DNA of 64,000 bases, taken from the NCBI GenBank assembly GCA_028673005.1, contig CM054117.1, forward strand, positions 33,514,561 to 33,578,560, given 5' to 3'. Within the stretch, counting starts at the first letter, position 1. Each line of letters begins with the position of its first letter. The notes under the pieces were generated by a model. That model saw only the letters and a program-made list of their open reading frames with translations. It was not told where the DNA came from and did no database searches. Source of the DNA: Tanypteryx hageni. Taxonomy: Eukaryota; Arthropoda; Insecta; Odonata; Petaluridae. The translations under genes were made by a program, and so were the position numbers. Shown in pieces: positions 1-10,908 of this stretch.

Positions 1-340
1 GAGACTACCTCCGGGCCATAATTTATATTCTCATTTTACTGGTCCCGAGTTCGATTCCTGGTGAGTTCTTTCCCCATTTGATTTACATGCTTAATCTAAA
101 ATCCGTCGTGCCGAGAGTTTTTCTTTTGCATTTTAAAATATTTTAGAATTATGATATCGGAGTGGGATTTGTACTGTTCTAAGAGGAAAAAAGTGAAGAT
201 TCTTATTCTTATCACACAATTTTGATTTTCGATCGTATTTGTTTGAATTTCTCTCAAAAACTTTCCTTTAGGTGTTTTGAAAGCCGTTTTTTCGATTTGT
301 TGCTATGGTGATGATTATTGTCGAACTCGGCTGGAACATA
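1..340 (+). repeat. Dispersed repeat R1, copy 1
   Basis: This segment matches 17790-18090 on the same strand over about 300 bp. Shared blocks include CCCGAGTTCGATTCC, the TTTACATG and ATCCGTCGTGC / ATCCATCGTGC stretches, and the TTGCTATGG / GCCATAGCAAC area near the far end. The first block resembles a tRNA B box, but no cloverleaf is seen. The two copies differ by many substitutions, so this is an old dispersed repeat. The copy may continue beyond the left edge of the window. Its class is unknown. Confidence 0.6.
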
Positions 341-481
341 GCCGCGTGCGCATCTCATTCGTATTTGGATTCATAGCTATCTAGATAACAATCGACTCTT
401 AGGTCGATTCATAGCTATCGGAATATTAATACTACATATTGTTATCAGTAACCATACCGACTCTGTAAACAAAAACGGCGC

Positions 482-691
482 TTCTTCTTGTGTAATTCTT
501 ACGGCATCTTTGGCTCTTTGGTGAGAGAATTTTGTTTTTGGTTTTTGTTGGTCTTGAATTGGTTTGTTCCCTTTTGTTTTTTTCATCGGTTTCCTTATCG
601 TATCTGTTGGTTGGTTTGTCCTTATTTTGAAAAAACACGTTTCTTCTTGTTTAATTCTTATGGCATCTTTGGTGAGAGAATTTTGTTTTTT
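482..691. repeat. Short direct duplication with about 50-bp units
   Basis: A unit beginning TTCTTCTTGT and holding GGCATCTTTGG and GGTGAGAGAATTTTG occurs at 482-540 and again at 641-691. The first copy carries an extra CTCTTTG. This is a local duplication with no coding sense. Confidence 0.65.
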
Positions 692-1770
692 GTTTTTTTT
701 TCCTGAATAGAATATTCAACGGTGCGAAATTACATTTGCCGTCGATGCACCTAAAGATAAAAATTACCGCTATTACTAACACGAAAATTTGTTAATTTTG
801 AAGGTGGTATTATATATTAAAATTGTATTGAAAGGAAAGTAGGTGGATTTGTTCTTTCCAGAACTACTTTTTTATTCTCATTATCAACATTTAACCCACT
901 TAAATGCCTCATTTACTGGCTTAACACTCGGCCTCGAATCTCTTACCCTGGTTATACGAAACTTTAGGATAAAATATTTAATGTGTCATGTTTGCGAGCG
1001 ACAAAGTAAGCAATTGCGTTAAAAAAATTAGATCGTTTACTTACGTGAAACGCTCGAAGCGATTATTTTCAAATGCAAAAACATACGCAAGTTTAAAACC
1101 TTAAAAGTTACTTTAAAGTGAGTCGTGCTCTTGAAAAATATATTCTCTGCCCTGTTTATATATTTTCAGGAATAAATTTGACTGGAAGTCTAGTGAATAC
1201 GTTTGACCTAATTTTGTCACGGTAGTCATCCATGAAAGTTAAATGAACACGGTACCGCATAGTGTATTTAAACGTAGCATTCCGGAAGAATTGCGAAAAC
1301 CATGCTAGTCGAGTGAATTCTAAACCTCGCCATTCACTGCGACGAGTCCTTTAAATGAAATGTAGGATAACCCTCTAGCCCGGAGAAGTAATTTCATATG
1401 TGCGAGAAATCCATCGACGAAACTCAACCTGAATGTGTGTGGTAATGATATATGGTGCCGAATGCAAATGCCTTGCCCAAGTGTTCGCCGTGCAATTAGC
1501 AGCACGACAGTTATTCGCGTGCAATGCAAAAAGTGGAGCAATTCGTGTTGATGTGTTCGTGCGCCTGCAAAAAGTCCTATTCAGTCGACTCTGCGCAAAG
1601 GCTTGGATGCACGGATAATCATCAATGCAGGCCTAGAACGCCTCGAGGATAAAATAAATTATTTTTCAACATTCTATTAATTTCTCTTTTTAAATTAATT
1701 TTAGCGATGGTGACAGTTCCATTGAATTTAAATGTTAATATGACGTCTTATTTGAAAAAAAAACTGATTT
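692..1770. other. No gene recognised
   Basis: AT-rich sequence without a recognisable gene. The part around 1320-1620 is richer in GC and has short overlapping open frames on both strands (about 60-73 codons), but no domain, splice signal or family resemblance was seen. Confidence 0.5.
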
Positions 1771-1774
1771 TTTT

Positions 1775-2194
1775 GTGTTAAAAATTTTACACCGTGTAAT
1801 GAGTCACTCGGTAACTGCCGTTTTAGAAACACTGAAGTGCGTCATCTGTCATAGACACAGATCAAAAACAGCAGTCAACATGCTTTCAGAGCTTATTGTG
1901 ACCTGCAGAAGCTTTTTCGTCGACATTCTTCGAGAACTCTTTGACGTATTTGAAAGGCTGCTTCATGTAGAGCTCATTTTGCTCGAATACACATTGCCAG
2001 AGCATATATTCAAGCTATTTCAAAATCGTATCGAAAACTCTCTCGTTAGGACTCAACCAGCTTATATTCGTTTGAGTTTTAGTGAGCTCGATGTTTATAG
2101 TCCTATAGTTTCAAAAAAGTGTTTGTGTGCGCTCTTTTTAATTACGGCATTCGAATTGTTGGTCAGATCAATACCTATAATCGTTTTTCTTTAA
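1775..2194 (+). other. Unrecognised 139-codon open frame
   Basis: One of the longer open frames in the first 9 kb. Its product is rich in Leu, Val and Phe, with an early Cys/His cluster (CVICHRHRSK), but matches no family I know. The opposite strand shows fragments that also look protein-like (for example NERVFDTILK), broken by stops. The stretch may therefore be a decayed transposon gene read from the wrong side. No promoter, splice or poly(A) signal supports it as a gene. Confidence 0.15.
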
Positions 2195-2342
2195 ATTAGG
2201 ATTATCAAAATGTCTACAGCTCACATCATTCCGGTAGAACATTGGAAAACTCTTTCACTACCACATTTAGACCGAAAGTTTCAACGAAGCTAAGTTAATT
2301 CAACAGAGAATTATCGAGCTCGTCTAATGACTGAAAATTTTC

Positions 2343-2565
2343 AAGAATAAGCACTTAAAACACGTCTCAGGTATCTCCAATAGCCACATCAAGGTTACAA
2401 AAAACAGACGGGTATTTCGGCTACAAAGCAGCCGTCTTCGGTGGAATCCACCGAAAACAGATTCTAAAAGAACTTTGTAGCCGAAATGCGCATTTGGTTT
2501 TTACAACCTTTTTGTGGATGTTGGAGATACCTGAGACGAGAATTTTTAAGCAGTGGCGTAACTTG
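2343..2565. repeat. Inverted-repeat element with hammerhead-like arm (family HH, copy 1)
   Basis: The left arm lies on the minus strand and the right arm on the plus strand, around a centre GGTGGAATCCACCG. The outer arms match each other: both read TTGGAGATACCTGAGACG outward, preceded by a GTAACC / CAACC block. Next to the centre each arm holds the TTTGTAGCCGAAAT block that forms the hairpin-plus-GAAA part of the hammerhead-like consensus. In the left arm the CTGATGA core is shortened. The same architecture recurs at about 40360, 48505, 50625, 56330 and 56690. Confidence 0.6.
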
Positions 2566-2772
2566 GGTATGGCGAAGGTGGCATTTGCCATAGACGCCGC
2601 AAGCAAAAGGCGCCAAACGTTCACTCAAAACCAGCCAAAAGTTCATTTTCCTGATAAATTAATTTAATACCCAAATTTTAAAGTTAAATTTAATAAAATG
2701 CTTATATACTATTCCATAAAAACGCTGGAAAAATAATATTCTACAAAACTCAGGTTTTTACTGTATATAGCA

Positions 2773-3303
2773 CAGGGGTGGCCAAACTTATATGCCCTAG
2801 GAGTCGCATACGGTAATTTTCAGAAGCCGCATGACACACTTTCTGTGCTCATAAATTTACGAACAGAAAAGATAACCTGTATCCCCTTAGGCAGTGGTGC
2901 CCAACCGTTTTACATGGCGGGCCGCATCAGTGGTTGCGAATCCTGCGGCGGGCCGCACTAGTGGTTGCCAATTCTTCGGCGGGCCGGATTAGAGTTTAAA
3001 TTTAAAGTTACCCATATGTTCTGAGGCGCCATACAAGTAAAAGTCAATTTTAAATAAAGTTTATGTGGTTAACATTTCAATATTCAATCTTTCATTATCA
3101 AAATTCTCATAAAATGTACAAATTTTTGTGTTAAATTTTTCGAATTGCTTTTTCATCTTAGCTTCGCGGGCCGTAGGTTGGGAACCACTGCCCTTGGGCA
3201 TCCCCAACACGTCCCAAGTACCCTACATCATTGTGTTCTGTAGTAAAAAAGACGAAACGCCACTGAATGGAAATTTAAAAGAGCCGCGACTTGGCCACCC
3301 TTG
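2773..3303. mobile_element. Non-autonomous hAT element, host of a second hAT
   Basis: Ends CAGGGGTGGCCAA at 2773 and TTGGCCACCCTTG at 3303 form near-perfect terminal inverted repeats typical of hAT elements. The flanking 8-mers ATATAGCA and GTATAGTA match at 6 of 8 positions, as expected for an aged 8-bp target duplication. No transposase remains. The element is interrupted by another hAT at 2892-3190, so it is the older of the two. Confidence 0.75.
2892..3190. mobile_element. Nested non-autonomous hAT element
   Basis: Starts CAGTGGTGCCCAACC and ends GGTTGGGAACCACTG. It is flanked by CCCTTAGG and CCCTTGGG, which match at 7 of 8 positions as an 8-bp hAT target duplication. The interior has GGCGGGCCGC-type repeats near the left end and GCGGGCCGTAGG near the right. 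It has no coding capacity and sits inside the hAT at 2773-3303. Confidence 0.8.
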
Positions 3304-3348
3304 GTATAGTATATGGTTATTGCGATGGACCGTTCAAGTCAGTGGGTA

Positions 3349-3850
3349 ATTTATTTATTTATTTGTCAATATCCAAAGACAGCCATGTTTGGCCTTTTAC
3401 ATTGGAATATAACAATAGAATAAATAACAACATAACAACAATAATAAATATGAGATAATAATTAAACGAAAGATGCAACAGGACATGGGGTAAGATACGC
3501 TAGGGTTTGAGGTTACATTTAAGATCGGAGTTAAAGGTGCAGGATAAGGAGAACAAGTCAGTGGAGGGATGATTGGTGGTTAAGGAGTTCAGGGCTGATG
3601 GGATGCGGTAGAATAAGAATCTTTGCGATATGGAAAGGTGAAAATTTGGAAGGTGAAGCATTCTGAGGCTGCGTGTAGGGCGAGGGGGAACATGAAGGGA
3701 AAAACAGGGTAGGAGTTCGTCGGAGCGAATATGGCCATTTATTATTGCATGGAGGAATTTCGGGTCGGCAATTAAGCGCCTGTGAAGAAGGTGGCAAATA
3801 TCCAGGGAGGGATTTCTTAGGTTATAATAAAAATTATACGGGAGATAATT
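3349..3850 (-). mobile_element. 3' end of a Jockey-like non-LTR retrotransposon
   Basis: On the minus strand a decayed C-terminal coding remnant is followed by a 3' region ending in a tail seen on the plus strand as AATTTATTTATTTATTTG at 3349. This AAATAAAT-type tail is typical of Jockey/CR1-type elements. The 5' end is truncated near 3830-3850. The layout resembles the longer minus-strand copy at about 52072-53302. Target duplications could not be fixed. Confidence 0.65.
3500..3832 (-). pseudogene. C-terminal remnant of a non-LTR reverse transcriptase ORF
   Basis: The minus-strand frame ending at the TAG at 3500 reads through HRRLIADPKFLHAIINGHI, VPPRPTRSLRMLHLPNF and RFLFYRIPSALNSL. This is the C-terminal pattern of Jockey-like ORF2 proteins. 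It lines up with SLRVPSRTTRSMDLLHIP and RSLFFRLPTLFNYLPS in the copy at 52266-53302. Reverse transcriptase motifs are absent because of 5' truncation. It is part of a dead retrocopy. Confidence 0.6.
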
Positions 3851-6420
3851 AATGTGCCTACCCTCGTATAGTTTCGCGAGTGTGGCTTACAGAAACAAAT
3901 GGCATATCAATGTAGGAGAGTAAAAATCCGCTCCAAACGTAACTTTCCTAACGCTTCACAAAACGCAGCATTATGTTCGCCTTCGCAAGCGGAACGAATA
4001 ATTCACATCTTTCGTAGGGCTGCTATAAACACTCGAGTCAAACTCCCGAAAGCCTTAATGAACTAAGGTACTCGGAATGTTTCGTCGGTGAATTGATACA
4101 TCGAGTCTATTGAAATCGAGAATTCTGGAACGAGGAAGCGAGAGTTTGAACTCAAAAGAGCGGAGATGGATTAATCTCGAGTGAAATGAAAAGAGAGTAA
4201 AGAAACAGCTTGCAACTCGATCCAGGGAGAAAGATACGCGGAATTTTAGAGAAAAAATTTAGGTTGATTTTAGACCGAGGATGGGAAGGTGGAATGAGAA
4301 CACCGACCCCCACGTGTGTGTGTGAGTGCGTGTGTAGTGTGTCCGTGTGGGAGGAACAGAGAAAGAGGTATTTTGTTGCCGACTCTTAATTGGGCGACAT
4401 CTTAATTAAAGTCAAGTGGTGGTGCTACTGACGTGGGGGAGGGAGATAAGGAGGGGGGATGGAAGGCAACTGTTTTTCTCTTGGTAGAGGCTGAGGGCAA
4501 GGGGAAAGGGGGCAAAGAGCATTCCGGAGGGGAAAGGAAGGATAAAAGGGAGTCTTCGGCAAGTTCGGAAAAGGGAAGAAAGATTTTGATGAATAGTTGG
4601 GTGTATCTAATTAAATCGCCGAACGCCCAACCTCCCGACCTGCTTCCCTCTTGAGAATTCGAGAGAAAGGGATTAATTTTCACTTGGCGGTTCGGTGGCA
4701 ACGTTCGGAAATGGGAGTGATAAATAAAACGCAGAGGGATGGATTCTCTTCGGCGTTTTTTCAAGTGCGGTCGCGCGCCGGGAAAATAAGTTCTTATTTT
4801 TACCTTTCGTGGCGCTATTGTTTCCTCTGAGAAAAGTTTCGTCCATCTCTAAACGTTTACTTATCGAGTTTACTCTCAACGAAACTTATTGGATCTCTTT
4901 GGGAGGAGGGGGTGGGAGGGGGAGTCATTTGTGAAATTAAGCGCGATTTTCATAGAAGTTTTTAATGAACGATGATGAGTCTTTTTTCTTCGTAAACTGT
5001 TTCGCCGACGATATGTGTTGTATTATTTTTTTACTGGCGATGAACGGGTATTTATGACAGCGAATAAAAGTACAGCTATGTAGCTATATCAGTTGAATGA
5101 AAATTATATTTGCACCACTATTTACTTTGCTAATTTTTTGTAAAAATTTTCTTTGGTAATGTTTATTAATTATTTTTTCAAGTCGCTATAAAAAATAATG
5201 TACTTATCATTTACACTTATGACATTCAACTGATGGTTTGCAAAGTAGCTGTTTTTATTCCTGTTTAATTGTCTGAAACTTTTACCGCTTGGGAGAATTG
5301 TGTTTGATACTCTACATTCGATACCTAACTTTTGACAGGAATTTTTTTGTAGTTCATTTCAACTTCTTCTCTCGCTATATACATGAACGAATATATATAT
5401 ATATATCGAAAATTTTTGAAAAGTTACAAGTCATCGCATATTGAAAGTCATAGCATAACAATCAATGGCTGAGATATGCTTGATTTTACTAATTGCAAGC
5501 CAAATTAAGATTGAGTTCATAAGTAAAATTAAATACCGCGAAGATGGCATACAACTCCCCGGCAACAGCGGAGATTAAAATTCTCTCGGATCAAACATCT
5601 TTATACTAGTTTAACTATTAAATTTGCTCAAAAGCACTATTCTATTACTTCCTGACATCTTCGGAAACCTTTAAGGTAGGAAACAAAAGTTAAAAGTTAA
5701 TTTTGGTTGCGTAATTAATAGATTCGCGCGAGCAAATGTGAATCCCGACCTTAGGGCAGAGATTCGCTCTTCCGGCGCGAATAGTTATAGAGGGGAAAAA
5801 ACAAAAAGAATAATGTTCCCTCATTTTCGAGAGCTTTAAGAAAAGCTTCCCAGATAAATCCTAATTTTATCTTGTTTGAAGACTTGGAAAAAGAGGGTAC
5901 ACATTCTTAAAAAGCACATATTTATCCAAGTGATTCATGGACGCGCACGCACAGAAAGAAGGGAGAGGGAGATGAGATATTCACTCTGATACAAGAGAAA
6001 ATGACGCCGAAAGTCAACCGTTAACAAGGAAAACTCGCAGATATGAAAAAGGAGCTCGGCTTTCAACAGTTTGAACGCTGATTAATAAAAGGGTTTCTTT
6101 TTTTATCTTGCCGTTCCGCTCGGGATTTTCCTTTCCTTTTCCTTTCATACACTTCTTCTAAATAATCTCTCCCCATTTTGAGAGAGCTTGGAGGGCACAG
6201 TTAACGCGACGGAGACTTTCACGCAAATATACTCATTTCGTATTCCTTTCACTTTTCCGTGTTCATATTTCTCTCGTTTCTGTCGCATCTCATGCCGACT
6301 TCTCTGTGGCTCCAGAAGCGCGCTCCTTAACTACCCATGTTAAATGCTAACAAAATATTCCGTTTCATCGTCTACCTAAGCTATAAAACAAATATACATC
6401 GAGTCCTTGTGTGAACTGTA
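3851..6420. other. No gene recognised; G-rich runs near 4430-4925
   Basis: Nothing gene-like is supported. Visible features are a GT-rich patch at about 4310-4350, purine-rich stretches at 4430-4560, and a run of G blocks near 4902-4923 that could form a G-quadruplex. A short AT palindrome lies at 5388-5410. Open frames on either strand near 4400-4880 are low-complexity or short. Confidence 0.5.
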
Positions 6421-6424
6421 TATA

Positions 6425-6510
6425 TACACGAGTTTTCGGAGCTTGCCTACTGCAAGCTCTTAAAAAATCACCTTATACCAAGATCTAAACTCGTAAATAA
6501 ACCAAATGGA
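6425..6510 (+). repeat. Short dispersed repeat, copy 1 (pair with 7000-7080)
   Basis: Both copies begin ACGAGTT, hold a GCTTGC...GCA stem-like middle, and end with TATACCAAGATCTAAACTCG followed by TAAATAAACCAA. The opening ACGAGTT and closing AACTCGT are complementary, so each copy can fold on itself. Function unknown. Confidence 0.6.
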
Positions 6511-6544
6511 CTATAATTCAGTCTGAGCATTAAATCAATGCTCT

Positions 6545-6960
6545 TGAAGTATGGAAAATCAATTCCTATTGAAAGGGATTGTAGTCATTGCTATGGTAGT
6601 TGATATTTTTCATTGTTAAAACCCAAAAAAACTTTTCATCATTTTATGATATAAAATGAATTTTTTACGCAAGTTCAGCATGGATTTGAATTTTGTCTTC
6701 AATAAAAATAAACTTCGTTCATTCATCCACGGTACGGTGCATGTCCCGACTTTGTATCTTAATTGTAAATAATTTAAAAAAGCAATTTTATGAAGCCCTG
6801 CGCCGTTTTCAATGCTTTCCTTATGGGTGTTTAAAATTGGACATTGGGGTCAAAACTACCCCATAAATATAACTTTTCCTAGAATTTAGGATTTTTCCCA
6901 GAGATTGTATCCAATCTTCATGTCAAATTTTAGTTCTGTAGCACTTCTAGAAGTACCTAA
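6545..6960 (+). repeat. Dispersed repeat R2, copy 1
   Basis: Matches 9015-9390 on the same strand. Shared blocks include TTTTCATTGTT, the TTCGTTC area, AGTAATTTAAAAA / AATAATTTAAAAA, CATTGGGGT(C/T)AAAA and the CCCC(A/T)TAAATAT run. Parts of the same family appear near 21195-21290 and 46650-46790 (CATTGTTAAAAT and ATTCGG stretches). Class unknown; no coding capacity. Confidence 0.55.
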
Positions 6961-6999
6961 GGTTTTGCCTTATGTATCCTATATATGTCCTATATAATA

Positions 7000-7080
7000 T
7001 ACGAGTTATCTGTGCTTGCATACAGCACACGCTAAAGAAGCACCATATACCAAGATCTAAACTCGTAAATAAACCAACGC
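7000..7080 (+). repeat. Short dispersed repeat, copy 2 (pair with 6425-6510)
   Basis: Second copy of the short repeat described at 6425-6510, with the ending TATACCAAGATCTAAACTCG unchanged. Confidence 0.6.
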
Positions 7081-7379
7081 GGTCTCCAGGGCAACAGCAC
7101 TTCAGCCACGTGGAGCCTATATGTATTACATAATAAATTCTATGAGTTCTAGCAGAATATTTATAATTTTCCCCGAAATTAAGGCAACTATCCGTAATTT
7201 TCAATTTCTCTGGCAATCGGCTAGTGTCCAAGTTTTCGTATTTCAATTTTCTTGACTCAGATCGCCCTGCATGAGCAATAAGATTAATCATCATTAAGAC
7301 AATACCCTATACACTAAAATTATGGAAAAATTAGGATATTTTGCGTTAAGATTGTGGCATAACCACTCGCGCCCTTAAC

Positions 7380-8085
7380 CGGGTCTTTGGAGTCGGTATC
7401 CAAAATCTCCGACTCCTTAATTTTTTGCATATCCGACCCCGACCCCGACCCCAGCCTTAATATATGAGGAATATTAATTTTATCTAGGGCGCAATAGTAC
7501 ATAACAATGAGACAATTCATCATAATGTCATCGGGTATTTTTTAATGTTTGAATTGAAAGTACAGTAGTGTCTATTTTATCCTTCCTTTTTAATGAAATT
7601 ACAAACAGTTAATGAAAATAACACAATACTTATATACTTAAGACTAGACAATTCCAAAATAGCTATAAAAGAAAGGCGTAGCTTGTCTTACAACATTTTT
7701 TCGGCGCATTAAAGTTAGGTCTAATAATAGATTTAAATAACGAATTTCAAGCCTAAATCGATTATAATGCAAAACTCGATGAAAAGAGAAATTATCGCTG
7801 ATGTTTCATGCATCAAGTTTTTCAAATTTAATTGATTTAAATTAATAATTTGGTAATTTATTACGCTGTTCAAATGAAACAAGATTGTGCCCCTTGTAAT
7901 AGGTAAGCCTGAAGTGGCTGGAAGTTAGTAACGTAGCCTAGCAGGACTTGGTGGCTGGCGAGGTGTTCAGTTTGTGTAGAACCGGAGTAGTGGAGTCGGA
8001 GTCATTGCATTTTCACCGACTCCTGCTCCGACTTCAGGAGCACCAAAATTGCTTCCGACTCCACGACTCCGACTCCACAGCTCTG
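7380..8085. mobile_element. Non-autonomous hAT element with GGAGTCGG-type ends
   Basis: The left end CGGGTCTTTGGAGTCGG and the reverse of the right end CAGAGCTGTGGAGTCGG form imperfect terminal inverted repeats. Both sides are flanked by an identical 8-mer CCCTTAAC (7372-7379 and 8086-8093), the expected hAT target duplication. Multiple GACTCC / GGAGTC units lie near both ends. No transposase is visible; short open frames inside are not family-like. Confidence 0.7.
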
Positions 8086-8540
8086 CCCTTAACACGTATT
8101 TGGATAAAAATTATTGCGAATATCGCCATCATATTTAACAATTGAAAAGAGTTAAAATTCTTCGAAAAACCACGAAGCACAACATTAAAATACTTTTCAC
8201 GTTTTACTGCCACTATTATCAAGGTTTCTTCTCCTTTTGTGATTCCTTATAGTCCTAGAGAAAAACAAACGTATTCGCTCCTTCCTAAAGTCGATATCCC
8301 AAATTCAATCGTCATGTTCTTGCTTTCAGTAGAACGTGAGAATTGTAATTATCTATGATACCCTCAATCACAGTGCGTGATGCAATTAGTGTTTTGGATA
8401 CAGTATAATCTTACATATTATTGGAAGAAAATATTGATGATGTTTTCATAATATGCATGATATTGAAAATTAGAGTAAGTTAACGTATATGCTTAAGGGA
8501 ATAAACTTGATGTTAATTCAATTAAAGAAAAATGAAAAAA
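8086..8540. other. No gene recognised
   Basis: AT-rich sequence between the hAT copy and the paired hairpins; nothing supported. Confidence 0.4.
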
Positions 8541-8546
8541 TACATT

Positions 8547-8712
8547 TCTATAACTCGAATAATTTTTGCTTTCCTTTGAGATTCGAGTTATAGAAGTTCC
8601 ACTGTATATATACAAATATTTTAAAATATATTTCCAGAACTTGAGTTTTCTATAACAGGAATAATTTTTACTTGCCCTTGAGATTCGAGTTATGGGTTCC
8701 GCTGTAATTCGT
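8547..8712 (+). repeat. Two tandem pogo/Tigger-like end hairpins
   Basis: Two related units of about 70 bp each hold TTCTATAAC...AATAATTTTT, then TTGAGATTCGAGTTAT, then a TTCCACTGTA or TTCCGCTGTA end. Within the first, TTCTATAACTCGAAT and ATTCGAGTTATAGAA form a 15-bp inverted repeat. The CAGTGGAAC-type end next to TA resembles pogo/Tigger termini. These are probably end fragments of a small TA-inserting element. Confidence 0.5.
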
Positions 8713-8760
8713 TATGACGGCATTAATTTCCATTGAAAGCATTAAATCACTGCAATAGTA

Positions 8761-9000
8761 AAGGTGCGTTTACACTATGCGAGCACGAGCGAACGAATGG
8801 ATTCGCTGTAATGTGAACGTTGATTGAGAGCGAACGAACAAGTTCGTTCGCTAGCAGGGCGGAAACCAGCGAATCATCAAGCGAGGGAATTCGTTCGCAG
8901 TAATGCTCGCTTAGTGTTAACGCTCCTTCCACTAGCGATCGAACGAACGTTCGCTCACTAATATACGTTCACTTGTGCTCGCATAGTGTAAACGCACCTT
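8761..9000. mobile_element. Foldback MITE, 240 bp
   Basis: The ends AAGGTGCGTTTACACTATGC and GCATAGTGTAAACGCACCTT are perfect inverses. The match runs 26 bp and continues with two mismatches to about 35 bp. A smaller palindrome AGCGAACGAAC-AA-GTTCGTTCGCT lies at 8829-8852, and GTTCG/CGAAC words repeat throughout. No coding sequence. The target duplication is unclear (GTA before, AAC after), so the superfamily is not assigned. Confidence 0.85.
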
Positions 9001-9014
9001 AACGTACAATATCA

Positions 9015-9390
9015 GATCTCTATAAAAGCATTGAGGTCGTTGTTCTAGTATTTAAAGATTTTCATTGTTGAAAAGATGAAAAGTTCACATTTTTTCCGAT
9101 TAAAAGCAAATATTTAAGGTTAATTCGGTACGTATTTGGATTCTGTCTTCAAAATTAAGTACTTCGTTCTTCCAGCTAGATAACTGTTTTTTCCCGAGTT
9201 CGTATTCCAATTTTAAGTAATTTAAAAATGCATTTTTAGAAAGCCTTGCACTGAATCCCATGTTTTTCTTATGGGATATTGAAATGAAACATTGGGGTTA
9301 AAAACACCCCTTAAATATTAACTTTTTTGGAATTTTCGAGTTTTCTGGTTGGTTGTGACTAAAAATCTAAATCGAGGCAAATTTCTAGCC
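9015..9390 (+). repeat. Dispersed repeat R2, copy 2
   Basis: Second copy of the repeat at 6545-6960, ending just before the RTE-like element. Confidence 0.55.
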
Positions 9391-9399
9391 TGTAGTTCA

Positions 9400-10640
9400 T
9401 TTGGCCCTCCCTAAGGACTGCATAACCTTACAGAGATGGGAGGGTTTGTGTACTCTTACGAACCAAAGAGCAAACCGGCGGGAGATAATTCTCCTGGTAG
9501 GACCATCCAAGCCGGAAAGGTCTGAGGGGAAGAGTCAGACTAAGAAGCAGTCTTGGGGGTTTTACATCCCCCTGTGCAAGGGCAGCAGCTTGCACAGTAC
9601 CTCTGTAGGTGGTGATCATGTGGATCTGAACAGCTACAGATGGATAATCACTCTGTGAAACTGCGATGAGGAAAGCAAGGGGAAACTACCTCATTATATT
9701 TCCCATGATAGGCTGAAAAGCTGAAAATACCTCTATGGATCTCTCTGGGGTAAAATATTCCGGAGGTAAAATAGTCCCCCAATCGGATCTCCGGGTGGAG
9801 ACTACCCTAGGGGATGCACAGAGGAAATGTAACATTAATAAGAAAGCAAGTAGCGAGAAATTAAAAATAGGCACATGGAATGTTAGGACTATGAATTCAG
9901 GGGGTAAACTAGAGAATTTAAAAAGGGAAATGAGAAGGAATAATGTAGGTATAGTAGGTCTTAGTGAAGTTCGGTGGGAAGGAGAAGGCGAGATAAATTC
10001 AGACGAATTTAAGATTATTTACTCGGGAGGAGAGAAAAAGGAAAGGGGAGTGGGGATTATAATGAGAAAAGAGATAGCTGAAAGAATCAGCAAGGTAGTG
10101 ACAGTTAATGATAGATTAATAGCCGTAAAACTTCAGATGGAGCCAGTGGAAATGCTTATAATTCAAGTGTATATGCCAACGACTAATGCTGGCGACGACG
10201 AAGTAGATGAAATGTATGAACAGATTATGGAGATATTGGAGGAGGAGGGAAAAGGAAGGGTCAACACCATAGTAATGGGAGATTGGAACAGTGTAGTCGG
10301 AGAGGGACAGGAAGATAACATAGTGGGAAAGTATGGACTAGGGAAGAGAAATGAAAGAGGGGATAAACTTGTGGAATTCTGCCATAGAAATAGATTGATT
10401 GTAACTAATACATGGTTTAAGCATCACCAGTGGAGACTTTACACACGGAGAAGCCCAGGAGACCAGAGACGATACCAGATAGATTACATACTAATCAAGG
10501 AAAGATTTAGAAATAGCATTAAAAATGTGAAAACACTACCAGGGGCAGATATCGATTCTGACCACAACCTTTTGGTGGCAAATATAAAATGCAGACTGAA
10601 GAGCGTTAAGAGAAACATAATGCTTTGGAAAAAGTGGAAA
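9400..10640 (+). mobile_element. 5' part of an RTE-type non-LTR retrotransposon
   Basis: The stretch before the endonuclease ORF (about 9400-9734) is GC-richer than its surroundings. It includes a hairpin GTGCAAG...CTTGCAC at about 9573-9596 and looks like a 5' untranslated region. The coding part holds only the endonuclease. The reverse transcriptase that should follow is missing, and resemblance is lost near 10620. The piggyBac copy begins 80 bp further on, at 10721. Confidence 0.65.
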
Positions 10641-10766
10641 AACAACCGGGCCAGTGGAATTTGGTCTGTAAAATCTACATATCTATTTGTCGTACAGACT
10701 TGCACTTGGACTCATTTTAACCCTTTCAGGACCAGAAGGACTTATGAAGTAATACAAAGTTTTTAG
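9735..10766 (+). CDS. Apurinic-type endonuclease domain of an RTE-like ORF (truncated)
   Basis: In the full retrotransposon this domain nicks target DNA to prime reverse transcription. The frame is intact over about 295 residues. It shows the endonuclease/exonuclease/phosphatase motifs in order: GTWNVRT with Asn49, LSEVRWEG with Glu78, VYMPT with Tyr146, GDWN with Asp183 and Asn185, IDYILI with Asp250, and SDHNLL with Asp276-His277. Host proteins annotated craniofacial development protein 2-like carry the same domain and are usually copies of these elements. Resemblance stops near residue 295; the last 48 residues are read-through into unrelated DNA and the piggyBac end. The ATG at 9735 is simply the first in frame, about 45 codons before the domain. 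The reverse transcriptase is missing, so this copy is dead as a retrotransposon, though the endonuclease frame is unbroken. Confidence 0.85.
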   Translation: MDLSGVKYSGGKIVPQSDLRVETTLGDAQRKCNINKKASSEKLKIGTWNVRTMNSGGKLENLKREMRRNNVGIVGLSEVRWEGEGEINSDEFKIIYSGGEKKERGVGIIMRKEIAERISKVVTVNDRLIAVKLQMEPVEMLIIQVYMPTTNAGDDEVDEMYEQIMEILEEEGKGRVNTIVMGDWNSVVGEGQEDNIVGKYGLGKRNERGDKLVEFCHRNRLIVTNTWFKHHQWRLYTRRSPGDQRRYQIDYILIKERFRNSIKNVKTLPGADIDSDHNLLVANIKCRLKSVKRNIMLWKKWKNNRASGIWSVKSTYLFVVQTCTWTHFNPFRTRRTYEVIQSF

Positions 10767-10908
10767 CCATTAAAATGACTTTATTGGGTATCTATTTAAC
10801 TACATTTTACTAAACATAACAGTATATAAATCAACAAAAACAACAACAATGAACATAAAAAAGATAATCACTATAATCTAAATAAATAAAAATGAGTAAA
10901 TAAGTCTT

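Noticed and set aside
4402..4879. Overlapping frames on both strands
   Set aside because: Low-complexity GA-rich DNA.
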